Assembly (NCBI GenBank): GCA_946498265.1
Contig: CAMMNR010000097.1
Location: 1-6,810 of the forward strand
Origin: an uncultured Clostridium sp.
GTDB lineage: Bacteria > Bacillota > Clostridia > TANB77 > CAG-508
Direction: 5' to 3'
Length of the DNA: 6,810 nucleotides
Under the pieces are notes generated by a model. The model saw nothing but the letters and a program-made list of their open reading frames with translations. It did no database searches and was not told where the DNA came from. The position numbers and the translations under genes were made by a program. Shown here piece after piece: positions 1 through 5,773 of this stretch (position 1 is the stretch's first letter; the number at the start of each line of letters is the position of its first letter).

Positions 1-12
1 TTTTTCGTTCAT
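1..12 (-). CDS. 5' end of an unidentified gene running off the left edge (partial)
   Basis: Only the start of this gene lies in the window. On the minus strand an ATG at 12-10 follows a GGAGG motif with six bases between them, which is ideal initiation spacing, and opens the reading M-N-E-K before the edge. A competing ATG a few bases upstream hits a stop after two codons, so this start is preferred. Nothing can be said about function from four residues. The call rests on the ribosome binding site alone. Confidence 0.5.
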
Positions 13-548
13 ATCATTCCTCCATTTCTTATATGTTTAATTCTCATTATTTTACTTTTTAAGCCATTTATTATTTTATATAGTAATAATAAACTAGCTA
101 ATTAAAGATATAAAATTTTTCTAAATTTTAACCTTTACACAGAACCTCATAATAAATTTAAATGAATCGTTCATTTTTACCTATGTAAATTTAAATGATT
201 TATTCAATTTATATAATTAAATAAGTTTTACTATTCTGGCTTTATACATATTTTAATATTAAAGGTTGAGTTTTAAGGACACACAATACATTTTATTTTA
301 TATTCAGTCAATCACCTCTCTTTTTTATTTATTTTGGCAAATTTTAAAATCCCTCTATTATATATACATTGGTTTACTTTAAATTTTTCTACCCTGATTT
401 TTAAATTTTTTTAAAAATTTATTTTTATACAATACCTATATACAATTGACTCAAAATCCCACCTCAATTTTGAAATAATTTTACTTTGCCTCCTATTATA
501 TAACTTACATTTTTACAAGAAAAACCGACCCTATTATTAATTTTTCAT

Positions 549-626
549 AAATTTTTCACTAAATGGAACTTGGGTAAGAATATGATAGCTTACGCTCTCA
601 TACACCTACCCTCTTTAGTTAAATTT
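549..626 (-). ncRNA. Candidate structured RNA or cruciform: nested inverted repeat with a GUAA tetraloop
   Basis: Three nested complementary segments share one axis. AAATTT at 549-554 pairs with 621-626, ACTAAA at 558-563 pairs with TTTAGT at 614-619, and an 18-base arm at 572-589 pairs with 594-611 around a 4-base loop at 590-593. Read as minus-strand RNA, the inner stem has 14 Watson-Crick pairs, two G-U pairs and two mismatches. It closes as AGC-GUAA-GCU, a GNRA-class tetraloop. On the plus strand the wobbles become A-C mismatches and the loop is UUAC, so the minus strand is the likelier RNA. No family was recognised. It could instead be the end of a lost mobile element. Confidence 0.35.
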
Positions 627-673
627 GTCCTGAAAATCGCTATAATACTTGAAATAACTTGATTTAAGCATTT

Positions 674-718
674 AAAAAATGTCCTTTTTTTAATTTTTAA
701 AACTGCTAAAAAAGGACA
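674..718 (-). terminator. Intrinsic terminator of rsgA
   Basis: An 11-bp perfect stem pairs TGTCCTTTTTT (680-690) with AAAAAAGGACA (708-718) around a 17-base loop. In the minus direction the stem is followed immediately by six T residues (679-674). It lies about 55 bases after the rsgA stop, which suits a Rho-independent terminator for the Ham1-rsgA unit. In the plus direction there is only a short T run. Confidence 0.75.
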
Positions 719-773
719 CTTTAGACTCATACGTTTTTACCTTATTTAATTCTATAAAACGAATTATTTTTTA

Positions 774-1850
774 TTATCTTTCTTCATCATCATCTCGACT
801 TTTTTCATTTATAACATCTTGCAAAATTCTAACATAACTTTCATATCTTTCTCTACTAATAATTCCAGCTTTTACGGCTTGTTTTACCATGCAACATTCT
901 ACTGGTTCTTTGTAGTGCAAGCAATTAGAATATTTACAACGTCCACCCCAATCTTCAAATTCAGGAAAATATTCTTGTATTTCATTTGGCTTAAAGTTAG
1001 ATATATCTAGGCTCCTTATTCCAGGCGTATCAATAATAGATGAATTTTCATCCCAAATATAATATTTCGATGATGTAGTTGTATGCCTACCCTTTCCACT
1101 TTTTTCACTAACATGTGATGTTTTTATCTCATCAGTATCCATCAATGCATTTGTTAAGGACGATTTTCCCACACCACTATGTCCTACAAAAATCGCTTGC
1201 TTTCCTCTTAAAATATCTTTTAGTTCTTCTATACCTGTTCTATTCATCGTTGAAGTCTCTATTACTGGTATTTTTATTTTTCTATAAATATCTAATACTT
1301 TTTCATCTTCCTCTGTTTTTAAATCCGATTTATTTAAGCATATAGCACAGTCAATGTCATTATCTTGTAAAATCATTAAGTATCTATCTATAAATTTTGG
1401 GTGTAATGGAGGAGTCTTTGCCGATACTACAATGACAGCCATATCAATATTAGTTGCAATATTATGGCTACTGCCTACATTTGGACTATTTCTTGTACTA
1501 TCTTTTTTAGTTCTTGATAACACATTCTTTCTTGCAATTAAATTGTTTATGTAATATTCTCCTTGTTGTTCCTCTCCTATTACTACAATATCTCCGGGAA
1601 ATACTGTTTGATTACAAACTGCATTAATACCTTTTTTTAATCGAGCCGTTATTAAATTTCCATTATAAAGTATAGTTGCTTCATTATATCTAGTCTCAAT
1701 AACTATTCCTGTAGTTTCATTTGTCTTCTTAATAATGAACTGTGTGTCAGCTTGTTCTATGTTTCCTTTTCCAGCTTTTGCTTTTGCTCTTTCCTTCTTT
1801 TCTTTTGATTTCTTTATTTGTGTACTATCATATCTTTCATAATGTGGCAT
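774..1850 (-). CDS. rsgA: Ribosome small-subunit-dependent GTPase RsgA
   Basis: RsgA is a circularly permuted GTPase that binds the 30S subunit late in assembly, checks the decoding region and leaves after GTP hydrolysis. The 358-residue product has an OB-fold at about 47-110, then the G motifs in permuted order: G4 NKSD (173-176), G1 P-loop GHSGVGKSS (223-231), a threonine-rich G2 switch (RHTTT, 255-259) and G3 DTPG (274-277). A C-terminal zinc site follows: C305, C310, H312 and C319 or C320. It is longer than the roughly 300 residues usual in Firmicutes because of a Lys/Arg-rich N-terminal extension (about 1-45), reminiscent of the longer proteobacterial form. The ATG is preceded by GGAGAG, and no other Met occurs before residue 138. 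It lies 61 bp downstream of the Ham1-family gene on the same strand with no terminator between, so co-transcription is likely. Confidence 0.96.
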   Translation of the reverse strand: MPHYERYDSTQIKKSKEKKERAKAKAGKGNIEQADTQFIIKKTNETTGIVIETRYNEATILYNGNLITARLKKGINAVCNQTVFPGDIVVIGEEQQGEYYINNLIARKNVLSRTKKDSTRNSPNVGSSHNIATNIDMAVIVVSAKTPPLHPKFIDRYLMILQDNDIDCAICLNKSDLKTEEDEKVLDIYRKIKIPVIETSTMNRTGIEELKDILRGKQAIFVGHSGVGKSSLTNALMDTDEIKTSHVSEKSGKGRHTTTSSKYYIWDENSSIIDTPGIRSLDISNFKPNEIQEYFPEFEDWGGRCKYSNCLHYKEPVECCMVKQAVKAGIISRERYESYVRILQDVINEKSRDDDEER

Positions 1851-1911
1851 ATTATATTCTCTCCATTTTCACAATAATTAATTTACATTAGAAAAAAACT
1901 ATTTTGCTATA

Positions 1912-2487
1912 TCATAAATAATTTTCTTTATACCATCTAGCAAATTGATCTTTCGCATCTCCCCAAAAAATTGCTTCTCTATCATAGTCAATCTCTCTTA
2001 ATTCACTTAAAGTTTTAGTTTCGCCATCAGGTATATAGAATTTATCATGCCAACGCCCTCTTGTTCCTCTTGCCTCGTATGCAATTGTTCCAGTCCCTCC
2101 TCCAGAAAATACAATTGCTTTTTTGCCTGGCTCACAGAATGCAAAACAATGTTCTAGTCTTGCTTTTCTGTTTTTTTCATTTTTAAACAATTCTAAAAAT
2201 TTTTCTACTCCTATTTGTTTATCGAAGTAATGATTATATGGACCTGGTAATCCTCCTAATGCTTCTATGTATAATCCACTATCTGATTTTAATACAGCTT
2301 TACCTAATTTATTTGCTGCATATTCGGCACTAAAGGCTACCACCTCTGTACACGTTTCTGCTTGTATTTCTAATATCTCGAAGTCAGGATTGACTATCTC
2401 AATTTTAAAGCCATATTTTCTTCCAAAAAATTCATTGGCCTCATTAACTTTGTTTTGATTTGTTGTTAAATAAATTAATTTTTCCAT
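1912..2487 (-). CDS. Divergent Ham1/RdgB-family non-canonical purine NTP pyrophosphatase
   Basis: Ham1/RdgB/ITPA enzymes hydrolyse dITP, ITP and XTP to the monophosphate, keeping deaminated purines out of nucleic acids in the cytoplasm. The 191-residue length fits. Family features seen: the N-terminal T-N-x-x-K-x-x-E motif (T9, N10, K13, E16), SDSGL (68-72) carrying the metal/catalytic Asp, and LPGPY (80-84), nearer to the LPGPY of eukaryotic ITPA than to typical bacterial RdgB. Two usual nucleobase-pocket motifs are altered. The GFGYDPxF segment reads GRWHDKF (144-150), and the C-terminal SHR motif is missing, with REAIFWGDA (170-178) there. Substrate choice may therefore differ. An AAAGGAGA motif lies four bases before the ATG. 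It is probably the first gene of a unit with rsgA. Family is confident, exact substrate is not, so no symbol is given. Confidence 0.85.
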   Translation of the reverse strand: MEKLIYLTTNQNKVNEANEFFGRKYGFKIEIVNPDFEILEIQAETCTEVVAFSAEYAANKLGKAVLKSDSGLYIEALGGLPGPYNHYFDKQIGVEKFLELFKNEKNRKARLEHCFAFCEPGKKAIVFSGGGTGTIAYEARGTRGRWHDKFYIPDGETKTLSELREIDYDREAIFWGDAKDQFARWYKENYL

Positions 2488-2528
2488 TTTTCTCCTTTTA
2501 TAAAATAATAATTTAAATTCTTTGATAC

Positions 2529-2537
2529 ATCATACCA
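2529..2537 (-). promoter_or_regulatory. Candidate extended -10 promoter for the Ham1-rsgA unit
   Basis: On the minus strand the sequence TGGTATGAT combines a TG extension with TATGAT, a 5-of-6 match to the sigma-A -10 hexamer. It would start transcription around 2522, giving a leader of about 35 bases before the ATG at 2487. No good -35 box is visible, which is tolerated with an extended -10. It faces away from the promoter of the plus-strand gene at 2638. Confidence 0.45.
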
Positions 2538-2576
2538 TACTTTCTTATAATTTTCCTTATTTTTATCTAAATTTTA

Positions 2577-2605
2577 TTGAATTCATAACTATATGGTAGT
2601 ATTAT
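2577..2605 (+). promoter_or_regulatory. Sigma-A-type promoter of the nucleotidyltransferase gene
   Basis: TTGAAT (2577-2582) and TATTAT (2600-2605) are separated by exactly 17 bases. They match the -35 and -10 consensus at 4 and 5 of 6 positions. The start would fall near 2612, about 26 bases before the ATG at 2638, leaving room for the AAGGAGG ribosome binding site. Confidence 0.6.
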
Positions 2606-2637
2606 ATAAATATCTTTAATTTGTAAGGAGGGTCTAC

Positions 2638-3042
2638 ATGAAAAAAATGGAATTTTTAAATCTACTAGAAAAACTGCATTTTCCAAAAGATGAATATTAT
2701 GTTTTATCTGGTGCATCACTTGTTTTAAGGGGTATAAAAGATGAAGCTAGTGATTTAGATTTGTGCATTTCTGAGGAATTATTTAACCAAATAAAGGATA
2801 AGTTTAATTTGACAGAAGAAAAGAAAAATGAATGTGGCTTTTATAAAATAAATGATAATTTAGAAATCGTTGTGGATAAAAAAGAAGATTTTAAGATTGA
2901 AATAGGAGAAAAATATAATTTAGAGGATTTACAAACGATTTTAGATTTTAAAATAAAGAGAAATCTACCTAAAGATAAAAAAGATATAGAAAATATAAAA
3001 AGATATTTACACCAAAAAAGCACATCTCTGTCTGGTCAATAG
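2638..3042 (+). CDS. Nucleotidyltransferase-fold protein, AbiEii/MNT-like
   Basis: A 134-residue soluble protein whose N-terminal half looks like a minimal nucleotidyltransferase of the pol-beta superfamily. The stretch LSGASLVLRG (23-32) followed by SDLDL (38-42) resembles the GG(T/S)AL...S-x-DLDL signature of AbiEii-type and related transferases. D39 and D41 would bind metal, with E76 or D80 in the next strand as a possible third acid. The C-terminal KDKKDIENIKRYL (112-124) resembles the KDkxDi helix that often closes such domains. Family members transfer an NMP to proteins, tRNA or small molecules; the target here is unknown. No HEPN, AbiEi or other partner lies next to it, so a toxin-antitoxin role is unsupported. 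AAGGAGG sits six bases before the ATG. Its last codons are embedded in a hairpin (3021-3049) that works better as a terminator for the opposite strand. Confidence 0.7.
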   Translation: MKKMEFLNLLEKLHFPKDEYYVLSGASLVLRGIKDEASDLDLCISEELFNQIKDKFNLTEEKKNECGFYKINDNLEIVVDKKEDFKIEIGEKYNLEDLQTILDFKIKRNLPKDKKDIENIKRYLHQKSTSLSGQ

Positions 3043-3049
3043 AGATGTG
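3014..3049 (-). terminator. Terminator hairpin between the converging genes, stronger on the minus strand
   Basis: CACATCTCT (3021-3029) pairs perfectly with AGAGATGTG (3041-3049) across an 11-base loop. In the minus direction it is followed by C and six T residues (3019-3014), a good Rho-independent terminator for transcripts coming from the ZIP gene. In the plus direction the following bases (TTCTATTTATT) give a weaker tract, so it may act both ways. The TAG stop of the plus-strand gene (3040-3042) straddles the base of the loop. Confidence 0.65.
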
Positions 3050-3078
3050 TTCTATTTATTAAAACAAGTTTATATTGA

Positions 3079-3101
3079 CACGCCACATTCTTGTGGTCGC
3101 T
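3079..3101. repeat. Small hairpin in the converging intergenic region
   Basis: CCACA-TTCT-TGTGG forms a 5-bp stem with a four-base loop, extended by one G-T pair. It stands out because it is GC-richer than its surroundings. It lacks a T run, so it is not an obvious terminator. It may belong to foreign sequence that replaced the 3' end of the ZIP gene. Confidence 0.3.
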
Positions 3102-3167
3102 TATCTTATATAATTATTAAATACATTTTTTTATTTTTTCTAGTAAAATATTCGGATTCAAATCGCC

Positions 3168-3662
3168 TTACCAAGCATATTTCCATTGGTGTCTACTTAG
3201 GAATCTACCTTCTGGTACATCGTGTAAACATATAGCAATTGAAAGTGAAAGTCCTAATGTAACAGAAGCTCCAAAGCCAGAACCAATTGCTAATCCTTCT
3301 GGGAAATTATGAAGGGCTAATCCAATTCCTACTACTATGCCTGTTCTTAATAGACTATTTTTATTTCCGTTTTTTTTACTAACCTTATTACTTATAAACA
3401 AATCACATGCAATCATTAAAATAATACCAATTATTATTCCTAACATTGAAACAGATAAATTACTTAATTCAAATGCCTCTGGTATTAAGTCAAAGCATAT
3501 AATAGCAGTCATTAATCCTGATGCAAAAGATAATATAAAACCTAATATTTTATTAGAAGGATTTTTTACATTTACGCCAATTATTCCACCTATTGTAGTC
3601 CCAAATGTACCAAAAAATAATCCTATTAATGTAGTTTTTAAAATTTGTTCTATTTGCTCCAC
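3168..3662 (-). pseudogene. ZIP-family metal transporter, 3'-truncated (ZupT/GufA-like)
   Basis: ZIP proteins are inner-membrane transporters of Zn, Fe or Mn with eight transmembrane helices and a binuclear metal site on helices 4 and 5. Here 164 residues cover about five helices (near 10-30, 38-60, 72-92, 105-128 and 132-150). They include HNFPEG (118-123) on helix 4 and HDVPEG (147-152) on helix 5, both typical metal-site motifs. Similarity stops abruptly after HDVPEG, at about position 3206. The last 12 residues (RFLSRHQWKYAW) are not ZIP-like and helices 6-8, roughly 90-100 residues, are missing. The other two minus frames hit stops within a few codons, so this is a deletion or insertion junction, not a simple frameshift. 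The start is GTG at 3662, with AAGGA directly abutting it, an unusually poor spacing. Probably non-functional. Confidence 0.8.
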
Positions 3663-3856
3663 TTCCTTTTTATATAAACTACTAATTATTTAAACTATAT
3701 GATATTTAAAACATTTTTATGATTATGCTTTTTTTACTCATAAATAATAGATTTGCCAGATTTAATAATTTTATATTTTAAATAATGAGAATATAATTTG
3801 CTTTTTTGATATTTTTATGTTAACATAATTGTGTACTTTAGTTAGGAGGCAATTAT

Positions 3857-4447
3857 ATGAAAAAAGCACTTAAAAAATGGATACAACAAAAGCCTTTCTT
3901 TCGGAAAATAAATTTTTTTGAAAGGGTAAAATCACTGTCTCATGTCAATCGACAAGCTCAAGCACAAGAAATGTTCAATCTCTTAAGCAGGCAACAATTT
4001 GATGGATGGTCTTTTATAAACTCCACATTATGCATCGCCATGAAACCAACGGAGGAAGAAATTTCGCAACGCTTTGAAGAATTAAAAGATGAAGTTTATA
4101 GATTTTTTGAAGGACTCGTTAGTTTTTATCCAAATCTTCATGCTATATCCAAAGAAGATTTGGATGCTTACCACAAAGTAATTGCAGCCAAGGCAATGGT
4201 CACTTTATATGACGATTTGTACTATGTCTCCTCTGTTGTTCTTTTGAGAAAAAATGATGATGGAACATGGCAGACAGTTAAAGAAAAGAAAGATCGATTT
4301 GATTATTTTACAGAACGCAAACATTCGATTACTTCTCCGCAATACCCAGAGTCAGTTAATCTTTCCTTCTGTGGTAGCTTTGGGGATGTAAATTACGTTG
4401 AACAAGCAGATTTTCAGCATCACATTGACTTTTTCTATGCTTTCTAA
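3857..4447 (+). CDS. Unrecognised 196-residue protein, GC-rich orphan
   Basis: I do not recognise this family. The product is soluble-looking, with no signal peptide or membrane helix. It has a basic N-terminus (MKKALKKWIQQK), helical charged stretches (65-90, 98-115) and an aromatic-rich second half with probable strands around LYYVSSVVLL (121-130) and SVNLSFCGSFGDVNY (166-180). It ends with HHIDFFYAF. TTAGGAGG lies seven bases before the ATG, so translation is likely efficient. Hand counts of two 60-base rows gave about 45% and 40% G+C against about 27% for a row in rsgA, which suggests recent transfer from a less AT-rich donor. It forms its own unit: divergent from the ZIP remnant upstream, and closed by a hairpin about 17 bases after the stop. 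It could be an accessory or selfish-element gene, but nothing shows its function. Confidence 0.8.
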   Translation: MKKALKKWIQQKPFFRKINFFERVKSLSHVNRQAQAQEMFNLLSRQQFDGWSFINSTLCIAMKPTEEEISQRFEELKDEVYRFFEGLVSFYPNLHAISKEDLDAYHKVIAAKAMVTLYDDLYYVSSVVLLRKNDDGTWQTVKEKKDRFDYFTERKHSITSPQYPESVNLSFCGSFGDVNYVEQADFQHHIDFFYAF

Positions 4448-4464
4448 GCAATCTGGCAGTGATT

Positions 4465-4520
4465 TTGCAAAAGAAATGGACATACTGGTTTAATAACCGG
4501 TATGTCCATTTCTTTTGCAA
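4465..4520. terminator. Long bidirectional terminator between the orphan gene and prfA
   Basis: Two 26-base arms (4465-4490 and 4495-4520) pair around a TAAT loop with a single imperfection, T4486 opposite G4499. In plus-strand RNA this is a U-G wobble, in minus-strand RNA an A-C mismatch, so the hairpin suits the plus-strand gene slightly better. The outer part carries AAAAGAAA on one side and TTTCTTTT on the other, providing U-rich tracts in both directions. It can end the orphan gene and, about 84 bases past its stop, prfA. Confidence 0.75.
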
Positions 4521-4604
4521 TTATTTATTATATAAGCCCCTCATCAAATCTAAAGTATTTATCTCCAAATTATTTCTAATTTCTCGATAATATATATTTT
4601 CTTA

Positions 4605-5666
4605 CTATTCCTCTTCTCCTTGCAACCTTTCTGCTCTATCTGCTGCAATTAAATTGTCTATCATTTCATCTAAATTACCATTTAAAAAGTCGTCCATTTG
4701 ATATATTGACATTCCTATTCTATGGTCTGTTATTCTTCCCTGTGGATAGTTATAAGTTCTTATCTTCTCGCTTCTGTCTCCACTTCCAACTTGAGATTTT
4801 CTAGCATTTCTTACTTCGCTATCTTGTTTTTGTTTTTCCATATCATATAACTTAGTTTTAAGCATTTTCATTGCATACTCTCTATTTTGGAATTGTGACC
4901 TTTCAGTTTGACATTCAACAACTATTCCTGTTGGCTCATGTATTAATCTAACTGCTGATGAAGTTTTATTTACGTGTTGGCCACCTGCACCAGATGCTCT
5001 AAACACTTCCATTTTAATATCTGATGGATTTATTTCTATTTCTACATCTTCTACTACTGGAAGTACTGCTACTGTTGCTGTTGATGTATGTATTCTACCA
5101 TTAGCTTCTGTTTCCGGAACCCTTTGTACTCTATGCACACCACTTTCAAATTTTAGTCTACTGTATGCTCCTTTTCCACTAATCATAAATGAAATTTCCT
5201 TGTATCCGCCGATTCCTGTTTCATTTTCGTTTACAATCTCTAATTTCCAATGTTTTCTTTCCGAATACATAGAATACATTCTAAATAATGTTCCTGCAAA
5301 TAATGCTGCCTCTTCTCCTCCTGCACCAGCTCTTATTTCACATATTACATCTTTGTCATCGTCTGGATCTTTTGGAATTAATAAAATTTTTAATTCATCT
5401 TCTATCTTAGGTAATTTTTCTTTATTATCTAGTAATTCCATTTCTGCTAATTCTTTCATTTCTGGGTCTTCTAACATCTCTTTGGCATCTTCTATTGCTT
5501 GTTTTACTTTTTTATATTCTCTATATTTCTCTACGATTGGTTCTATTTCTGCATGCTCTTTCATGTAATTTTTCCATTCGTCTTGTTTAGATATTATTTC
5601 TGGATCACTTATTTTTTTTGTTAAGTCTTCGTATCTTTTTTCTACTGAATCTAGTTTTTGAAACAT
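4605..5666 (-). CDS. prfA: Peptide chain release factor 1 (RF1)
   Basis: RF1 recognises UAA and UAG in the ribosomal A site and triggers release of the finished protein. The 353-residue product is full length. It has an N-terminal helical domain (about 1-100), the stop-codon reading motif as PET (184-186, the PxT form specific to RF1 rather than the SPF of RF2) within HRVQRVPETEANGR, and the catalytic GGQ (228-230) in GAGGQHVNKTSS. That glutamine is normally methylated by PrmC, whose gene is not in this window. The arginine-rich C-terminal part (HRIGMSIYQMDDFLNG, 315-330) is typical. AGGAGG lies five bases before the ATG. A clear promoter (5698-5726) shows it is transcribed separately from the upstream gene at 5774. 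Transcripts probably end at the 4465-4520 hairpin. Confidence 0.98.
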   Translation of the reverse strand: MFQKLDSVEKRYEDLTKKISDPEIISKQDEWKNYMKEHAEIEPIVEKYREYKKVKQAIEDAKEMLEDPEMKELAEMELLDNKEKLPKIEDELKILLIPKDPDDDKDVICEIRAGAGGEEAALFAGTLFRMYSMYSERKHWKLEIVNENETGIGGYKEISFMISGKGAYSRLKFESGVHRVQRVPETEANGRIHTSTATVAVLPVVEDVEIEINPSDIKMEVFRASGAGGQHVNKTSSAVRLIHEPTGIVVECQTERSQFQNREYAMKMLKTKLYDMEKQKQDSEVRNARKSQVGSGDRSEKIRTYNYPQGRITDHRIGMSIYQMDDFLNGNLDEMIDNLIAADRAERLQGEEE

Positions 5667-5697
5667 AAAATCCTCCTAATTAATTTTAACAAACAAT

Positions 5698-5726
5698 ATT
5701 ATACCTTATTTTGCTAATAATTACAA
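5698..5726 (-). promoter_or_regulatory. Sigma-A-type promoter of prfA
   Basis: On the minus strand TTGTAA (5726-5721) and a perfect TATAAT (5703-5698) are spaced by 17 bases. Transcription would begin near 5691, about 25 bases ahead of the prfA ATG at 5666, with AGGAGG inside the short leader. Confidence 0.7.
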
Positions 5727-5773
5727 CACTTTGTAAAAGAATGCATTTTAAATAATTGAAGTCTATATATTTA

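Larger units (their letters stand above)
13..773. other. Long AT-rich stretch without a convincing gene
   Basis: About 760 bp between the left-edge gene and the end of rsgA. I found no open frame with both useful length and a ribosome binding site. It contains the rsgA terminator (674-718), a nested inverted repeat that could be a structured RNA (549-626), and a small 7-bp hairpin at 160-176 (AAATGAA, loop TCG, TTCATTT). A 13-bp direct repeat, TAAATTTAAATGA, occurs at 153-165 and 186-198, and an all-A/T hairpin lies at 402-421. Several minus-strand Shine-Dalgarno-like motifs (for example AGGAGG at 494-489) lead only into tiny open frames. This may be decayed coding sequence, a non-coding RNA locus, or both. 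Confidence 0.6.

Noticed and set aside
299..318. Leader peptide starting at TTG after GAGAGGTGA on the minus strand
   Set aside because: The spacing to the TTG is too short and the frame stops after 12 codons; too little evidence for a gene.
549..626. Group II intron domain V, T-box, or known riboswitch
   Set aside because: The single long stem with a GUAA loop lacks the conserved sequence blocks of these classes, and no downstream target gene fits a cis-regulatory role.
2638..3042. HEPN-MNT toxin-antitoxin pair or AbiE system
   Set aside because: Only the nucleotidyltransferase is present; the neighbouring genes are a Ham1-family enzyme and a ZIP transporter remnant, neither of which is a known partner.
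3110..3205. IS30-type transposase fragment
   Set aside because: The resemblance covers about 13 residues in one frame, with no catalytic residues, terminal repeats or target duplication visible, so it is not annotated as a mobile element.
3047..3235. Open frame of 62 codons on the plus strand
   Set aside because: It spans the terminator, the ZIP junction and the antisense of the ZIP gene, has no ribosome binding site and no family resemblance.
3337..3693. Plus-strand open frame of 118 codons opposite the ZIP gene
   Set aside because: Antisense shadow of a recognisable membrane protein; no ribosome binding site.
5200..5568. Plus-strand open frame of 122 codons inside prfA
   Set aside because: It is the antisense shadow of a confidently identified release factor gene, with low-complexity Ser/Ile-rich content and no initiation signal.
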